A DNA stretch of 64,000 nucleotides from Propionibacteriaceae bacterium ZF39 (GCA_039565995.1 CP154795.1:2046001-2110000), one strand, 5' to 3'; counted from the stretch's first letter, positions 7,882-18,131 are shown. Numbers and translations: made by a program. The notes: generated from the sequence alone by a model not told the origin.

Positions 7882-8581
7882 CGGTCTCCTTGACGGTGAA
7901 GGGCGGGGTCCAATCATCCTCGACGGCGCGACCGGAATACTGACGGGCCTCGGACTCGGCACCATGATCGGCGGCCATCGGATTGGTCGAGCCCTGCACC
8001 CGGCTGTCGCGGGCGCGGATGGTGTCACGCATCCGCTCATAGGAACCGCTGGTCCGGAGGCGTTCGAACTGCTCGTGGAGGTTGAACACGAGCGTGGGCA
8101 GGGGAGCGCGCCGGGCGACGCGGGAGGCCTGTGGGTGCAGGCCGACGATGAAGAACGCGGTGCCTTCGTGACTGAAGCTGAAGTGGGCCGCGGACGGGTC
8201 GGGGGACACGCCCTCGGCCCAGGGCTGGGTGTCGCCGTCGTGCAGCTGCTGGAGTACGCCCCAGAGGAGCGCTTCGAAGTCGCGTTCATCCTCGATGCGG
8301 GGCCCCCGGAAGACGGCCACGAAGGACCCGAAGTCGGGGTTGTCCTCCTGGGCCGCGGCGAAAGTCACGAGGTGACCGGCGAGTTCGGTGAGGGTACGCG
8401 GGCTGTCCATCGACTCGAACACCTGGACGGTCGCCGAATCCCTCCGGAACACCGAGCGGGCCCCGAGGCACGGGTATTCCGGGTGGGCCACCATTTCCGC
8501 AATCACATCGACGATCTCGCCCTCGGAGCCCTGTCCGAGGTCCCTGGCGCCGACCTCTCCCAAGAATGTCGATAAATCCAC
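7874..8581 (-). CDS. GntA/YqcI/YcgG-family haem-dependent N-hydroxylase-like protein
   Basis: A 235-residue member of the YqcI/YcgG family, recognised by HPEYPCLGARSVFRR near the N-terminus, LLWGVLQQLHD in the middle and FSHEGTAFFIVGLHPQASR, which carries a conserved His. Characterised relatives hydroxylate a guanidino nitrogen (pre-guanitoxin, arginine) using haem. The start is uncertain: the only in-frame candidate after the upstream stop-free antisense stretch is a GTG without a clear ribosome site. It overlaps the DUF1989 gene (ATGACTGA), which implies coupled translation and a shared pathway. Confidence 0.75.
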   Translation of the reverse strand: MDLSTFLGEVGARDLGQGSEGEIVDVIAEMVAHPEYPCLGARSVFRRDSATVQVFESMDSPRTLTELAGHLVTFAAAQEDNPDFGSFVAVFRGPRIEDERDFEALLWGVLQQLHDGDTQPWAEGVSPDPSAAHFSFSHEGTAFFIVGLHPQASRVARRAPLPTLVFNLHEQFERLRTSGSYERMRDTIRARDSRVQGSTNPMAADHGAESEARQYSGRAVEDDWTPPFTVKETDD

Positions 8582-8636
8582 ATGGACATGATGCCATGCC
8601 GCGGAAAAGGCGCAGAGCGACCGTTCGCGTGGTGAT

Positions 8637-8831
8637 TCAGAGGGAGCTGAACGCTCCCACGAACCCGCCGATCCAGACGACGACGAGGCCGGCGATGGCG
8701 ATGATGATGCCACGGCGGCGGCGCTGGCTGCGGGGTGCAGAGCCGGTGACGGTGAGGATGCCGGCGAGGCCGGTGAGCAGGCCGATGACAATCATGCCGA
8801 AACCGACGAGGGTGACGGGACTCAGACTCAC
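8637..8831 (-). CDS. Small two-helix membrane protein
   Basis: A 64-residue protein with two hydrophobic helices (about residues 5-25, VTLVGFGMIVIGLLTGLAGIL, interrupted by a positive loop SQRRRR, then about 38-60). The loop charge suggests both ends face outward. A GTG start, preceded by GGGAGAA, begins five bases after the PAC2 gene stop, so it is the second gene of that operon. I recognise no family and assign no function. Confidence 0.6.
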   Translation of the reverse strand: MSLSPVTLVGFGMIVIGLLTGLAGILTVTGSAPRSQRRRRGIIIAIAGLVVVWIGGFVGAFSSL

Positions 8832-8836
8832 GGGGG

Positions 8837-9676
8837 TCAGTTCTCCCGGCGACGGAGATAGCGCTGGAATTCCGCGGCGATCGCGTCGCCGGAGGCCTCG
8901 GGCAGGTCGGCCTCGTCCTGGTCCGCCTCGAGAGAGGCGATGTAACCGGCCAATTCGGGATCGTCGGCGACGAGCTCGGCAACACCGCGATCCCAAGCCT
9001 TCACCATCTCGGGCAGGTCGCCCATGTCGACGGTGACGCCGAGGAGATCCTCGATCCGGGTCAGGAGCGCATGGACGGCCCGGGGGTGCGGCGGCTGCGC
9101 GACATAGTGCGGCACGGCGGCCCAGAGGCTGACGGTGTCGAAGCCGGCCTCGGAGCAGCTGTCGGCCATGACTCCGGTCATGCCGGTCGGCCCCTCATAG
9201 GAGGGCTCCTCGATACCCAGCTGTTCGGCCAACTCGAGATCGGCGGTGGTCCGGGTGACAGGCACGGGGCGCGTATGCGGGTTGTCCGCGAGCAGCGCGC
9301 CGATGCACAGGACCAGCTTCGGATCGGCGGAGCGCAGGGCGGACACGATGGCAGCCGAATACGACTTCCAGCGCAGGTTGGGCTCGGGCCCGGTCACCAG
9401 GACGAGATCCTGTCCGTCGAGCTGACCGGCCCAGATGTCGGTCGCGGGCCATTCGATGCGCCGATAGCCGCGGCGGGGCCGGCGTACGGTCGGCCGATTC
9501 ACCTGGAAGTCGTAGTACTCGTCCGAATCCAGACTGAACACGATCTCCGCGCCGCTGCTCTCGATGAGATGCCCTACGGCATCGGTCGCCGCCGAACCCG
9601 CGTCATTCCAGCCGCTGAAGGCCAGGATGGCGATCGGGTCGTCCAGGTCCCGCAGGGAGCGTTGAGCATCGGCCAT
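8837..9676 (-). CDS. PAC2 family protein
   Basis: A 279-residue actinobacterial PAC2-domain protein (fold of proteasome assembly chaperone 2). Landmarks are FSGWNDAGSAATDAVGHL near the start, the segment RWKSYSAAIVSALRSADPKLVLCIGALLADNPHTRPVPVT, and GPTGMTGVMADSCSEAGFDTVSLWAAVPHYV. The biochemical role in bacteria is not established. Such genes are common in Pup-proteasome genomes, and the proteasome genes lie about 10 kb away, but a functional link is not shown. A TAGGGT box (9684-9689, minus strand) ends seven bases before the ATG, supporting this start and a leaderless transcript. Confidence 0.85.
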   Translation of the reverse strand: MADAQRSLRDLDDPIAILAFSGWNDAGSAATDAVGHLIESSGAEIVFSLDSDEYYDFQVNRPTVRRPRRGYRRIEWPATDIWAGQLDGQDLVLVTGPEPNLRWKSYSAAIVSALRSADPKLVLCIGALLADNPHTRPVPVTRTTADLELAEQLGIEEPSYEGPTGMTGVMADSCSEAGFDTVSLWAAVPHYVAQPPHPRAVHALLTRIEDLLGVTVDMGDLPEMVKAWDRGVAELVADDPELAGYIASLEADQDEADLPEASGDAIAAEFQRYLRRREN

Positions 9677-9683
9677 GCGATCC

Positions 9684-9689
9684 ACCCTA
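9684..9689 (-). promoter_or_regulatory. Minus-10 box (TAGGGT) of the PAC2 operon
   Basis: On the minus strand TAGGGT ends seven bases before the PAC2 ATG; no ribosome site is present between them. Confidence 0.4.
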
Positions 9690-9764
9690 TCCCGCAGCCA
9701 AGGGCTCAGGGCACCTTCGGACCGCTCCCGGATTTCAGTGGGCGCCCCCACCGCCAGCCGGCGA

Positions 9765-10181
9765 TCAGCCGGCGACGACCCGGCCCAGGGCTGCGGCGAG
9801 GGTGGCCCGCTCGGATTCCGACAACCCGCCCAGAAGCTTCTCCGCCGCGCGAGCGCGGGCCCGATCGATGTCGCCGATGAGTTCTCTGCCCGGGGCCGTC
9901 AGGTCGAGCAGCATCGCACGACCGTCGTCCGGATCCCGGGCACGTTCCACCCAACCACCAGCGACGAGCGCGTCGACCACCTCTGTCGCGGAGCGCGGAG
10001 CGACCCGAAGAGACTCGGCCAGAGCCGAGGGACGCAGGGGAGCGCGCCGCGCGATTGCGCGCAGGGCCCGGGCCTGATGAGGGTTGACCGGCAGGCCGAT
10101 CAGCTCTTCGGCATGGGCCGACCGCAGTCGGCGACCCGCACGCATGAGCAGATCCGCCAGGTCGGGGGTGGAAACACTCAC
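9765..10181 (-). CDS. MarR-family repressor
   Basis: A 138-residue winged-helix protein. The DNA-binding part is PLRPSALAESLRVAPRSATEVVDALVAGGWVERARDPDDGRAMLLDLTAPG, a classic MarR helix-turn-helix plus wing. The likely start is a GTG preceded by GGAGGG; a longer frame upstream would run through the operators. It is divergent from a multidrug-type ABC exporter, and two palindromes lie between them, so it probably represses both itself and the exporter until a ligand releases it. The ligand is unknown. Confidence 0.88.
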   Translation of the reverse strand: MSVSTPDLADLLMRAGRRLRSAHAEELIGLPVNPHQARALRAIARRAPLRPSALAESLRVAPRSATEVVDALVAGGWVERARDPDDGRAMLLDLTAPGRELIGDIDRARARAAEKLLGGLSESERATLAAALGRVVAG

Positions 10182-10202
10182 AGGGCCCTCCGAATTGATT
10201 GG

Positions 10203-10236
10203 TGAGGTTACCTCATGATATCTTGAGGTTGCCTCA
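10203..10236. promoter_or_regulatory. Double palindromic operator for the MarR repressor
   Basis: TGAGGTTACCTCA (10203-10215) and TGAGGTTGCCTCA (10224-10236) are near-perfect 13-bp palindromes of form TGAGG-N3-CCTCA. Their centres are 21 bases apart, two helical turns, so two MarR dimers could sit on the same face. They lie in the gap between the divergent marR and ABC exporter genes and include AT-rich stretches (GATATC, CTATATC) suited to promoters. Confidence 0.75.
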
Positions 10237-10266
10237 CTATATCGGATCTGTCGAAAGGAGGAACTC

Positions 10267-12090
10267 ATGTCAGACATGGGATTCCCCGATAGCCGTGGCG
10301 GAGGCGGGGGTGGCGGGCGTGGCCCGCAACGCATCGATCCGCGCGACCGGGCTCAGCTCATGGAGTCGCCGGTCCGCGCCCGACGGGTGCTGCAACTCTT
10401 CCGGCCGCACGCCGGCGCCCTCACCATCGTCATGGTGGCTGTCGTGGCCGCCTCTGGAGTCGGCCTCGCTCAACCGTTCCTGCTGCGCGCGATCATCGAC
10501 GACGCGCTGCCGCACAGCAACAACCGTCTTCTCGTCCTGGCCGTCACCGGGATGGTCGCCGTCGCGCTCTTCTCCTCTGTCCTGGGCGTCATCCAGACGT
10601 GGCTGGCCACCACCATGGGCCAGCGGGTGATGAGTCGACTCCGCGCCGACGTCTTCGCCCATATCCAGCGCCAGTCCATGGCCTTCTTCAAGTCCACCCG
10701 CAGTGGTGAGATCACCAGCCGACTCGTGAACGACATCGCCGGCCTTCAGTCCGTGATCACCAGCACCGCCACGTCGGTGGCGTCCAACATCACCACGGCG
10801 GTCGGAACCGCGATCGCGATGGCGATCCTCGACTGGCGGCTTTCCCTGCTCTCCCTCGTGATCCTGCCCCCAGCCATCTGGCTGACTCGCAAGGTGGCGC
10901 TGGTACGCCGGGACATCACCACCCAGCGCCAACGCACGATGGCCGAGCTGCACAGCCAGGTCGAGGAGTCGCTCAGCGTCAACGGGGCCATGCTCACCAA
11001 GACCCTCGGCGCCGGCGCAAGGCGCCAGGCACAGTTCGAGAATACCTCCGACACGTTGGTCGGGCTGGAGATCCGCAGCCAGCTGGCCGGACAGTGGCGC
11101 ATGGCCACGATGCAGGTGATCTTCGCGGCCATCCCCGCCCTGATCTATCTCGCGGCAGGCTTCCCGGCGCTGACGGGGGAGCTGACGCTTGGCACCGTGG
11201 TCGCCTTCACCGCCCTGCAGAGCCAGATCTTCCGGCCCATCCTCGGCCTGCTGAACATGGGCGCCCAATGGGTCAGCTCGATGGCGCTGCTGAGCCGCAT
11301 CTTCGGCTACCTGGACCTGCCCATCGAGGTCGCGCCGCCGGCCCGGCCGATTCCTCTCGATCGGGAGACCGTCCGCGGCGAGATCCGCTTCGAGAACGTC
11401 AGCTACCGCTATCCGGACGGTGATCGCGACGTCCTGACCGGCATCGACCTCCATCTGGCCCCGGGCACCTCACTCGCGGTCGTGGGCGAGACAGGCTCCG
11501 GCAAGTCGACCCTGGCGGCCCTTCTGGTTCGCCTCGCGGACCCCACGGCGGGACGGATCACGATCGACGGCGTGGACCTGCGTGACCTGGCCCCGGAAAC
11601 CCTCGCCCGCTCTATCGGTGTGGTGACCCAGGAGACCTATCTGGCCCATACGTCGATCCGCGACAATCTGCTCCAGGCCCGGCCCGATGCCACTGACGAC
11701 GACCTCTGGGAAGCGTTGCGGACCGCTCAGGTCGCGCAGGTCGTCGAATCACTGCCGGACGGCCTCGACACGGTCGTCGGCGCGCGTGGCCACCGCTTCT
11801 CCGGAGGCGAACGCCAACGCATCGCCGTCGCCCGCACGCTGCTCGCCGACCCCCGCGTCCTCGTTCTCGACGAGGCCACCAGCGCCCTCGACAACGACAC
11901 CGAACGTGAGTTCCAGGCTGCGCTCGACACGCTGGCCGAAGGTCGCACCACGCTGACCATCGCCCACCGGCTCAGCACCGTGCAGTCGGCCGATCAGATC
12001 ATCGTGCTGGATGCCGGTCACGTCGTCGAGCGCGGGCGACATGCCACCCTGGTCGCCGCCGGCGGCCGGTACGCCGGGCTCGCAGCCTGA
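10267..12090 (+). CDS. ABC exporter half-transporter (permease-ATPase fusion)
   Basis: A 607-residue type IV exporter subunit: a glycine-rich N-terminal tail, a six-helix membrane domain (about residues 55-335) and an ATPase domain (about 365-607). Walker A GETGSGKST is near residue 407, the signature FSGGERQRI near 511, Walker B VLVLDEATSALDN near 532 and the H-loop AHRLS near 562. It should act as a homodimer or with an unlinked partner to expel hydrophobic compounds. GAAAGGAGG precedes the ATG. The adjacent divergent MarR gene and operators point to ligand-inducible efflux. Confidence 0.9.
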   Translation: MSDMGFPDSRGGGGGGGRGPQRIDPRDRAQLMESPVRARRVLQLFRPHAGALTIVMVAVVAASGVGLAQPFLLRAIIDDALPHSNNRLLVLAVTGMVAVALFSSVLGVIQTWLATTMGQRVMSRLRADVFAHIQRQSMAFFKSTRSGEITSRLVNDIAGLQSVITSTATSVASNITTAVGTAIAMAILDWRLSLLSLVILPPAIWLTRKVALVRRDITTQRQRTMAELHSQVEESLSVNGAMLTKTLGAGARRQAQFENTSDTLVGLEIRSQLAGQWRMATMQVIFAAIPALIYLAAGFPALTGELTLGTVVAFTALQSQIFRPILGLLNMGAQWVSSMALLSRIFGYLDLPIEVAPPARPIPLDRETVRGEIRFENVSYRYPDGDRDVLTGIDLHLAPGTSLAVVGETGSGKSTLAALLVRLADPTAGRITIDGVDLRDLAPETLARSIGVVTQETYLAHTSIRDNLLQARPDATDDDLWEALRTAQVAQVVESLPDGLDTVVGARGHRFSGGERQRIAVARTLLADPRVLVLDEATSALDNDTEREFQAALDTLAEGRTTLTIAHRLSTVQSADQIIVLDAGHVVERGRHATLVAAGGRYAGLAA

Positions 12091-12104
12091 GACGTACGCG
12101 TGAA

Positions 12105-12134
12105 ATCCCGGGTCGGATCCCGCCGACCCGGGAT
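12105..12134. terminator. Bidirectional hairpin terminator between ABC exporter and metH
   Basis: A perfect 12-bp stem, ATCCCGGGTCGG paired with CCGACCCGGGAT, with a six-base loop. It lies in the 50-base gap between two convergent genes. There is no strong T tract on either side. Confidence 0.75.
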
Positions 12135-12140
12135 CAGGCA

Positions 12141-15100
12141 TCACTCCGGGTCGTAACCCAGGTTGGGCGACAGCCAGCGCTCGGCCTCGGCCATGGTCCA
12201 ACCCTTGCGCTCGGCATAGTCGGCGACCTGGTCCTGGCCGATGCGGCCCACGACGAAGTATTGCGAGTCGGGGTGCCCGAGATACCACCCCGACACCGAG
12301 GCCCCCGGCCACATGGCCATGCCGTCCGTCAGCTCGATCCCGGTGCGGGTGTGCACATCGAGCAGGTCCCAGAGCAGCTGCTTCTCGGTGTGATCGGGGC
12401 AGGCCGGATAGCCGGGGGCGGGCCGGATGCCGCGATACGTTTCCTTGATCAGCTCGTCGTTGGTCAGCTGCTCCTCCGGGGCGTACCCCCAGAACTCCAT
12501 CCGCACCCGCTGGTGCAGCCGCTCGGCGAACGCCTCGGCGAGCCGGTCGGCCACCGACTCGAGCAGGATCGCGGAGTAGTCGTCGAGCTCGGCCTTCAAC
12601 TCCATGATCTTCTCGGTCGCGCCGAGACCACCGGTGACGGCGAACCCGCCGATCCAGTCAGGCATCCCGGACTCCTTGGGAGCCACGAAGTCGGCCAGCG
12701 ACTTGTTGGGCACCCCCGCGCGGTGTTCACCCTGTTGGCGCAAATGGTGCAGCACGGTGCGCACCTCGGTGCGGGTCTCATCGGTATAGACCTCGATGTC
12801 ATCGCCGACCGCATTCGCCGGGAACAGCCCGATGACCGCGTTGGCCTTCAGCCAGCCCTCCGCGATCACCCGATCGAGCATCTCCTGACCGTCCTCGAAC
12901 AACTTGCGCGCGGCGTCGCCCTGCGCCGGGTTGTTGAGGATGTCGGGATAGCGGCCCTTGAATTCCCAGGCCGCGAAGAACGGCGACCAGTCGATGAACT
13001 CGCGCAGCTCGGCGATCGGATAGTCGATGAACTCGGTGATGCCGGGCTGGGCCGGCTTGGTCGGGGAGTACGCCGACCAGTCGATTTCCGGCGCCTTCGC
13101 ACGGGCGTCGGCATAGGAGATCGTCCGTCGATCGCCGCTCTTGGCCGCGTGCCGCTCGCGGATGCCCGCATAGTCGGCGTTGGTGGCGTCGATGAGCTCG
13201 TCGCGGCGCTCCGGGTTGAGCAGCTGGGCCACGACAGGGACCGAGCGCGAGGCGTCCTTGACCCAGATGACGGGCCCGGAGTAGCGCGGGGACACCTTCA
13301 CAGCGGTGTGGGCCTTGGACGTCGTCGCGCCACCGATCAGCAGCGGCTTTTCGAGCCCGAGTCGTTCGAGCTCGGCGGCAAAGTTGACCATCTCGTCCAG
13401 CGACGGGGTGATCAGGCCGGAGAGGCCGATGGCGTCGGCGTTGTGTTCCTCCGCAGCCGCAAGGATCTTCTGGGCCGGGACCATGACGCCCAGGTCGATG
13501 ACCTCATAGTTGTTGCACTGCAGGACCACGCCGACGATGTTCTTGCCGATGTCATGGACATCGCCCTTCACGGTCGCCATGACGATGGTCCCGTTGGAGT
13601 GGGACGCCTCCCCGGGCGCGGTCTCGGCTTCGATGAACGGGATGAGATAGGCCACGGCCTTCTTCATGACGCGGGCCGACTTCACCACCTGGGGCAGGAA
13701 CATCTTGCCGTCGCCGAAGAGCTGGCCGACGACATTCATGCCGTCCATCAGCGGGCCCTCGATGACCTCGATCGGGTGGCCACCGCGTTCGGAGACAGCC
13801 GCGCGCATTTCCTCGGTGTCGGCCTGGATGTGGGAATCGATGCCCTTGACCAGGGCATGGGTGATGCGCTCCGGCGTGGGCAGCTCGCGCCACTGCTCGA
13901 GCGATTCCTCCTGGACGCCCGCGGCGATGTTGAACTTCTCGGCGATCTCGAGGAGGCGTTCGGCCGCATCGGGGCGGCGGTTCAGGACGACATCCTCGAT
14001 GCGCTCGCGCAGTTCGGGATCGACCTCGTCGAGCACGACGAGCTGACCCGCGTTGACGATGCCCATGTCCATGCCGGCGGCGATGGCGTGGTAGAGGAAG
14101 ACCGCGTGGATCGCCTCGCGCACGGGGTTGTTGCCGCGGAACGAGAACGACACGTTCGACACACCGCCGGAAACCAGGACCCCGGGCAGGTTCTGCTTGA
14201 TCCAGCGGGTCGCCTCGATGAAGTCCTGGCCATAGGCCGCGTGCTCCTCGATGCCCGTGGCGAGCGCGAAGATGTTGGGGTCGATGATGATGTCGTCGGC
14301 CGGGAAGCCGACCTCGTCGACCAGGATGCGATAGGCCCGTTCCGAGATCTCGATACGCCGTTCGAGGGTGTCGGCCTGGCCGGTTTCGTCGAAGGCCATC
14401 ACCACGACTGCCGCGCCATATTTCTTGGCCAGCCGGGCGTGCTTCTTGAACTCCTCGACACCTTCCTTCATGGAGATCGAGTTGATGATCGGCTTGCCCT
14501 GGATGGTCTTGAGGCCGGCCTCGATGACCTCCCACTTCGACGAGTCGACCATGATCGGGACGCGGGAGATGTCGGGCTCGGAGGCGATCAGCTTGCCGAA
14601 GCGGTCCATCGCCGCGACGCCGTCGATCATGCCCTCGTCCATGTTGACGTCGATGACCTGGGCGCCCGCCTCGACCTGCTGGCGCGCGACGGCCAGGGCG
14701 GTGTCGTAGTCGCCGGCCTTGATCAGCTTCTTGAACCGCGCCGAGCCGGTGATGTTGGTCCGCTCGCCGACGTTGACGAAGAGCGAGTCGTCGGAGATGG
14801 TCACGGGTTCGAGCCCGGACAGGCGCATGGCGGGGGAGACCTCGGCCGGAGTACGCGGAGTCACGCTCCCGGCGGCTTCCGCGATCGCCGCGATGTGCTC
14901 CGGCGTCGTGCCGCAGCAGCCGCCGAGGATGTTCACCAGCCCGGCCTCGGCGAACTCGCCGACGAGTCCGGACATATGTTCGGGCGTCTCGTCATATTCG
15001 CCGAACGCATTGGGCAGGCCCGCGTTGGGATAGCAGGACACGAACGTGTCGGCGAGCCGCGCCAGCTCGGCGACATAGGGCCGCATCTCGGCCGCGCCCA

Positions 15101-15854
15101 GCGCGCAGTTGAGCCCGATCGCGAGCGGGTTGGCGTGGCGGACCGAGTTCCAGAAGGCCTCGGTCACCTGGCCGGAGAGCGTGCGACCCGACGCATCGGT
15201 GATGGTGCCCGAGATGATGACCGGCCAACGCCGGCCCCGCTCCTCGAACAGCGTCTCCAGGGCGAAGATCGCCGCCTTCGCGTTGAGGGTGTCGAAGATG
15301 GTCTCGACGATCAGCAGGTCGGCGCCGCCGTCGACCAGGCCGTTGGCCTGCTCCAGGTAGGCCTCCACGAGCTGGTCATAACTCACGTTGCGGGCGCCGG
15401 GGTCGTTCACATCGGGACTGATCGACGCCGTGCGGACCGTCGGCCCGAGCGCGCCGGCGACGAAACGGGGGCGCTGGGGCGTACTCGCGGCGTCGGCGGC
15501 CTCCCGGGCCAGCCGGGCGGCGGCGAGGTTCAGCTCGTAGGCGAGGTCGGCCATGCCGTAGTCGGCCAACGAGATGCGCTGAGCGTTGAACGTATTGGTC
15601 TCGATGATGTCGGCGCCGGCGTCGAGATAGGCCTCGTGGATGCCGCGGATGATGTCGGGGCGGGTCAGCGACAGCAGGTCGTTGTTGCCCTTGAGGTCGC
15701 TCGGCCAGTCGGCGAACCGCTCGCCCCGGAAGTCGGCCTCGGAGAGACCATGACGCTGCACCATCGTGCCCATCGCACCGTCCATGATCATCACGCGCTC
15801 GGCGAGGAGCGCACGAAGCTGGTCGGTGGCGTCGGGACGAATTACGGTGGTCAC
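12141..15854 (-). CDS. metH: Cobalamin-dependent methionine synthase
   Basis: A full-length MetH of 1237 residues. Order of domains: homocysteine domain (MIMDGAMGT near residue 24; zinc ligands in [12 protein letters not shown] and [11 protein letters not shown]), pterin-binding domain (about 345-620, [17 protein letters not shown] at its start), cobalamin cap and Rossmann domain with the axial ligand motif DVHDIG near 763, and the activation domain that binds AdoMet (about 900-1237). It methylates homocysteine from methyltetrahydrofolate. Two GTG starts are possible; the one chosen sits nine bases after AAGGAGAAG, while the other (15863) is too close to it. No riboswitch is evident upstream. 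Confidence 0.95.
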   Translation of the reverse strand: MTTVIRPDATDQLRALLAERVMIMDGAMGTMVQRHGLSEADFRGERFADWPSDLKGNNDLLSLTRPDIIRGIHEAYLDAGADIIETNTFNAQRISLADYGMADLAYELNLAAARLAREAADAASTPQRPRFVAGALGPTVRTASISPDVNDPGARNVSYDQLVEAYLEQANGLVDGGADLLIVETIFDTLNAKAAIFALETLFEERGRRWPVIISGTITDASGRTLSGQVTEAFWNSVRHANPLAIGLNCALGAAEMRPYVAELARLADTFVSCYPNAGLPNAFGEYDETPEHMSGLVGEFAEAGLVNILGGCCGTTPEHIAAIAEAAGSVTPRTPAEVSPAMRLSGLEPVTISDDSLFVNVGERTNITGSARFKKLIKAGDYDTALAVARQQVEAGAQVIDVNMDEGMIDGVAAMDRFGKLIASEPDISRVPIMVDSSKWEVIEAGLKTIQGKPIINSISMKEGVEEFKKHARLAKKYGAAVVVMAFDETGQADTLERRIEISERAYRILVDEVGFPADDIIIDPNIFALATGIEEHAAYGQDFIEATRWIKQNLPGVLVSGGVSNVSFSFRGNNPVREAIHAVFLYHAIAAGMDMGIVNAGQLVVLDEVDPELRERIEDVVLNRRPDAAERLLEIAEKFNIAAGVQEESLEQWRELPTPERITHALVKGIDSHIQADTEEMRAAVSERGGHPIEVIEGPLMDGMNVVGQLFGDGKMFLPQVVKSARVMKKAVAYLIPFIEAETAPGEASHSNGTIVMATVKGDVHDIGKNIVGVVLQCNNYEVIDLGVMVPAQKILAAAEEHNADAIGLSGLITPSLDEMVNFAAELERLGLEKPLLIGGATTSKAHTAVKVSPRYSGPVIWVKDASRSVPVVAQLLNPERRDELIDATNADYAGIRERHAAKSGDRRTISYADARAKAPEIDWSAYSPTKPAQPGITEFIDYPIAELREFIDWSPFFAAWEFKGRYPDILNNPAQGDAARKLFEDGQEMLDRVIAEGWLKANAVIGLFPANAVGDDIEVYTDETRTEVRTVLHHLRQQGEHRAGVPNKSLADFVAPKESGMPDWIGGFAVTGGLGATEKIMELKAELDDYSAILLESVADRLAEAFAERLHQRVRMEFWGYAPEEQLTNDELIKETYRGIRPAPGYPACPDHTEKQLLWDLLDVHTRTGIELTDGMAMWPGASVSGWYLGHPDSQYFVVGRIGQDQVADYAERKGWTMAEAERWLSPNLGYDPE

Positions 15855-15990
15855 GGTCTTCACTTCTCCTTCTGGACGGACGGTCCATTGTGGCCCACAA
15901 CACAATGCCGTCCCGGTGAGGGCCAGATTCGCCCGTCGGCACTCGCGTCGTCTTGGGCCCGGGTGGAATGTCTGGGAGACTGGCCGCGCC

Positions 15991-16686
15991 ATGAACGAAT
16001 ACCCCTCGCCGACCCCGGAGCTGCCCGCCGCTGTGCTGTGGGATTTCGACGGCACGCTGGTCGACACCGAACCCATCTGGTTCGCCTCCGAATATGCGCT
16101 GGCCGACGAGCTCGGCGGCACCTGGAACGATTACCTCGCCCACGAGCTGGTCGGCAGTTCCCTCATCGAGACCGCCCGGACCCTCATCCGGCGCGCCGGG
16201 CGCGACGACCTCGATCCCGTCGCCGTCACCGAACGCCTCGTGGACCTTGTGGTGGCCCGACTCGAGCTCGCCGACCTCGAGTGGCGCCCCGGCGCTGTCG
16301 AACTGCTGACCGAACTCGCGGGGGCCGGTGTCCCGTGCGCCCTGGTCTCGGCCTCGTTCCAGCGCGTGCTCGACACCGCCCTGCACCGGCTCCCGGTCAA
16401 CCCGTTCGACGTGATCATCGCGGGCGATGACGTCACCCACGGCAAACCCCACCCCGAGCCCTACCTGACAGCGGCCGCGCGGCTGGGCGTACGCCCGGAG
16501 GACTGCCTGGTCCTGGAGGACTCGATCAACGGGGCCGACTCGGGCACGGCGGCCGGCTGTGTCGTGGCCGTCATTCCCAACGCCGTGCAGCCTCCTGCTG
16601 CCGAGCGCCGCTTCCACCTCGACACCCTCGCCGGGGTCGGACTCGACCGCCTGCGGGCCCTCATGGCTGCGGAGCTCGTCCGGTGA
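15991..16686 (+). CDS. HAD-IA hydrolase (phosphoglycolate phosphatase / beta-phosphoglucomutase-like)
   Basis: A 231-residue HAD phosphatase: motif [16 protein letters not shown] with both catalytic aspartates, motif II in CALVSASF, motif III lysine in [10 protein letters not shown] and motif [15 protein letters not shown], with a helical cap between motifs I and II. It hydrolyses a small phosphate ester; the substrate cannot be read from the sequence. It is divergent from metH, and its TGA overlaps the GTG of the next gene, so it heads the operon HAD - binding protein - trmI. Confidence 0.85.
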   Translation: MNEYPSPTPELPAAVLWDFDGTLVDTEPIWFASEYALADELGGTWNDYLAHELVGSSLIETARTLIRRAGRDDLDPVAVTERLVDLVVARLELADLEWRPGAVELLTELAGAGVPCALVSASFQRVLDTALHRLPVNPFDVIIAGDDVTHGKPHPEPYLTAAARLGVRPEDCLVLEDSINGADSGTAAGCVVAVIPNAVQPPAAERRFHLDTLAGVGLDRLRALMAAELVR

Positions 16687-18131
16687 GGCCGCTCAGGCGG
16701 ATCCTGATCGGGCTGGTGGTGACCGGTCTGGCGCTCACCGGATGTGCGGTCGAGAAGCCCAGGGTTCTCAATCCCGCCGACCGGGTCGCCCGCCCTCTCA
16801 CCGTCGGCACCTTCGGCCGCGTCAGCACCACCGACCCGGCGGCCGCGACCGATACGGGCTCCACGGTCTATGCGCTCAATGTGTTCCAGCGCCTGATGAC
16901 CGTCCAGGTGGGTTCGCAGGCCCTCAAACCCGATGCCGCGACCGATTGCATGTACATCGACGAACTCACCTATACGTGTGGCATCCGGCGCAACCTCAGC
17001 TTCACCAACGGCAACGACCTGACGGCGTCGGACGTGAAGTTCTCGATCGAGCGGGCGCGCACGCTGGCGGTCCCGGGATCCTCGGCCAGGCTGCTCGACC
17101 TCATCGACGACATGATCGTTTCCGAGGACAACCCGCTGCGCATCGACTTCAAGCTGAAGCAGCACGACCGCACGTTCGGGTACGCCCTCGCCTCGCCTGC
17201 CGCGTCGATCGTGGACGAGGACAGCTACAAGCTCGACGAGCTCTGGCCGCAGTGGCAGCAGCCCGTCAGCTCGGGACCGTTCTTCGCCGATGTCGCCACT
17301 CTGGATGAGCTGCGCCTGATCCGCTATCCGCGGTATGGCGGCGCCAACGGGGCTCGCTCGCTGGCGGTCGCGCTGAAGATGTATTCGACGCCGGAGGCCC
17401 TCGATCGCGCCATCGCCACCCGCACCGTGGACGTGTTGTGGCGGGTGCCGGCGAGCCAGGTGCCGACCGACGGCACCTATGAGCCCCAGACGATGCAGGG
17501 GGCCGTCGTGCAGCGCCTCCTGTGGAATCCGAAGTCGCCGAAGCGCAACGACGCCGCCCTCCGCGCCTGGGTACGGGACGGCACCAACTCGCTTCGGACC
17601 CTGGCCGCCGCCGTGCCGCCCGATGTGAACTTCTCAGAACCGACCTTCGCAACCGGCGGTGCGCGCCCGACGAGTGCGGTCACCGGCGAGATCACGCTCG
17701 GCTTCGATCCGCGGCTGCCCGGGCAGGAGGAGCTGGCCGGTCAGATCCGCGATGCGCTGCAGCCGGATGTGACCGTCCATCTGGTGGCTGACGAGGAGGA
17801 AGCCGATGTCTGGCTGTCCAACGGCCAGCCCTGGACCAACACGACCATGGCGTGGCTGCAGCCCTATGTGGAGTTCCCTTTGCCGGATCGGACGGCGGAG
17901 GTACGCCGGCTCGAGCTCGCCTTCCGGGAAGCCGACGGGCTGCCCCGGGCGCAGGAGGCCGCTGCCGAACTGCAGCGCCTGATGGAGGTCGACGCGACGG
18001 TCGTGCCCCTGTCGCAGGGCGACGAGGTGTTCTGGATGGCGCCCGACGTCGAACTCGATCAGGAATACAAGAATTGGATGGGACCCAGCTGGCAACTGGG
18101 CGTGTGGGGGTTCGAACGTGTCGAGAAGTGA
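16683..18131 (+). CDS. Solute-binding lipoprotein, ABC family 5 (peptide/nickel type)
   Basis: A 482-residue secreted lipoprotein: signal peptide with lipobox LTGC (Cys about residue 20), then a family 5 binding-protein fold (DPAAATDTGSTVYALNVFQRLM, LSFTNGNDLTASDVKFSIERAR). It is shorter than the usual roughly 540 residues, and the middle part is divergent. No permease or ATPase genes are next to it, so it may serve a distant oligopeptide transporter or have another role. It overlaps the HAD gene by four bases and trmI by fourteen. Confidence 0.8.
   Translation: MRPLRRILIGLVVTGLALTGCAVEKPRVLNPADRVARPLTVGTFGRVSTTDPAAATDTGSTVYALNVFQRLMTVQVGSQALKPDAATDCMYIDELTYTCGIRRNLSFTNGNDLTASDVKFSIERARTLAVPGSSARLLDLIDDMIVSEDNPLRIDFKLKQHDRTFGYALASPAASIVDEDSYKLDELWPQWQQPVSSGPFFADVATLDELRLIRYPRYGGANGARSLAVALKMYSTPEALDRAIATRTVDVLWRVPASQVPTDGTYEPQTMQGAVVQRLLWNPKSPKRNDAALRAWVRDGTNSLRTLAAAVPPDVNFSEPTFATGGARPTSAVTGEITLGFDPRLPGQEELAGQIRDALQPDVTVHLVADEEEADVWLSNGQPWTNTTMAWLQPYVEFPLPDRTAEVRRLELAFREADGLPRAQEAAAELQRLMEVDATVVPLSQGDEVFWMAPDVELDQEYKNWMGPSWQLGVWGFERVEK

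Noticed and set aside
15855-15990. Possible SAM or cobalamin riboswitch in the metH leader
   Set aside because: The leader is short and shared with the divergent HAD gene; I find no conserved riboswitch core.
12261-16430. A 1389-codon open frame opposite metH
   Set aside because: It is the mirror of a long, high-GC gene; its translation is low in complexity and Asp/His/Arg rich, with no domain, while metH on the other strand is unmistakable.
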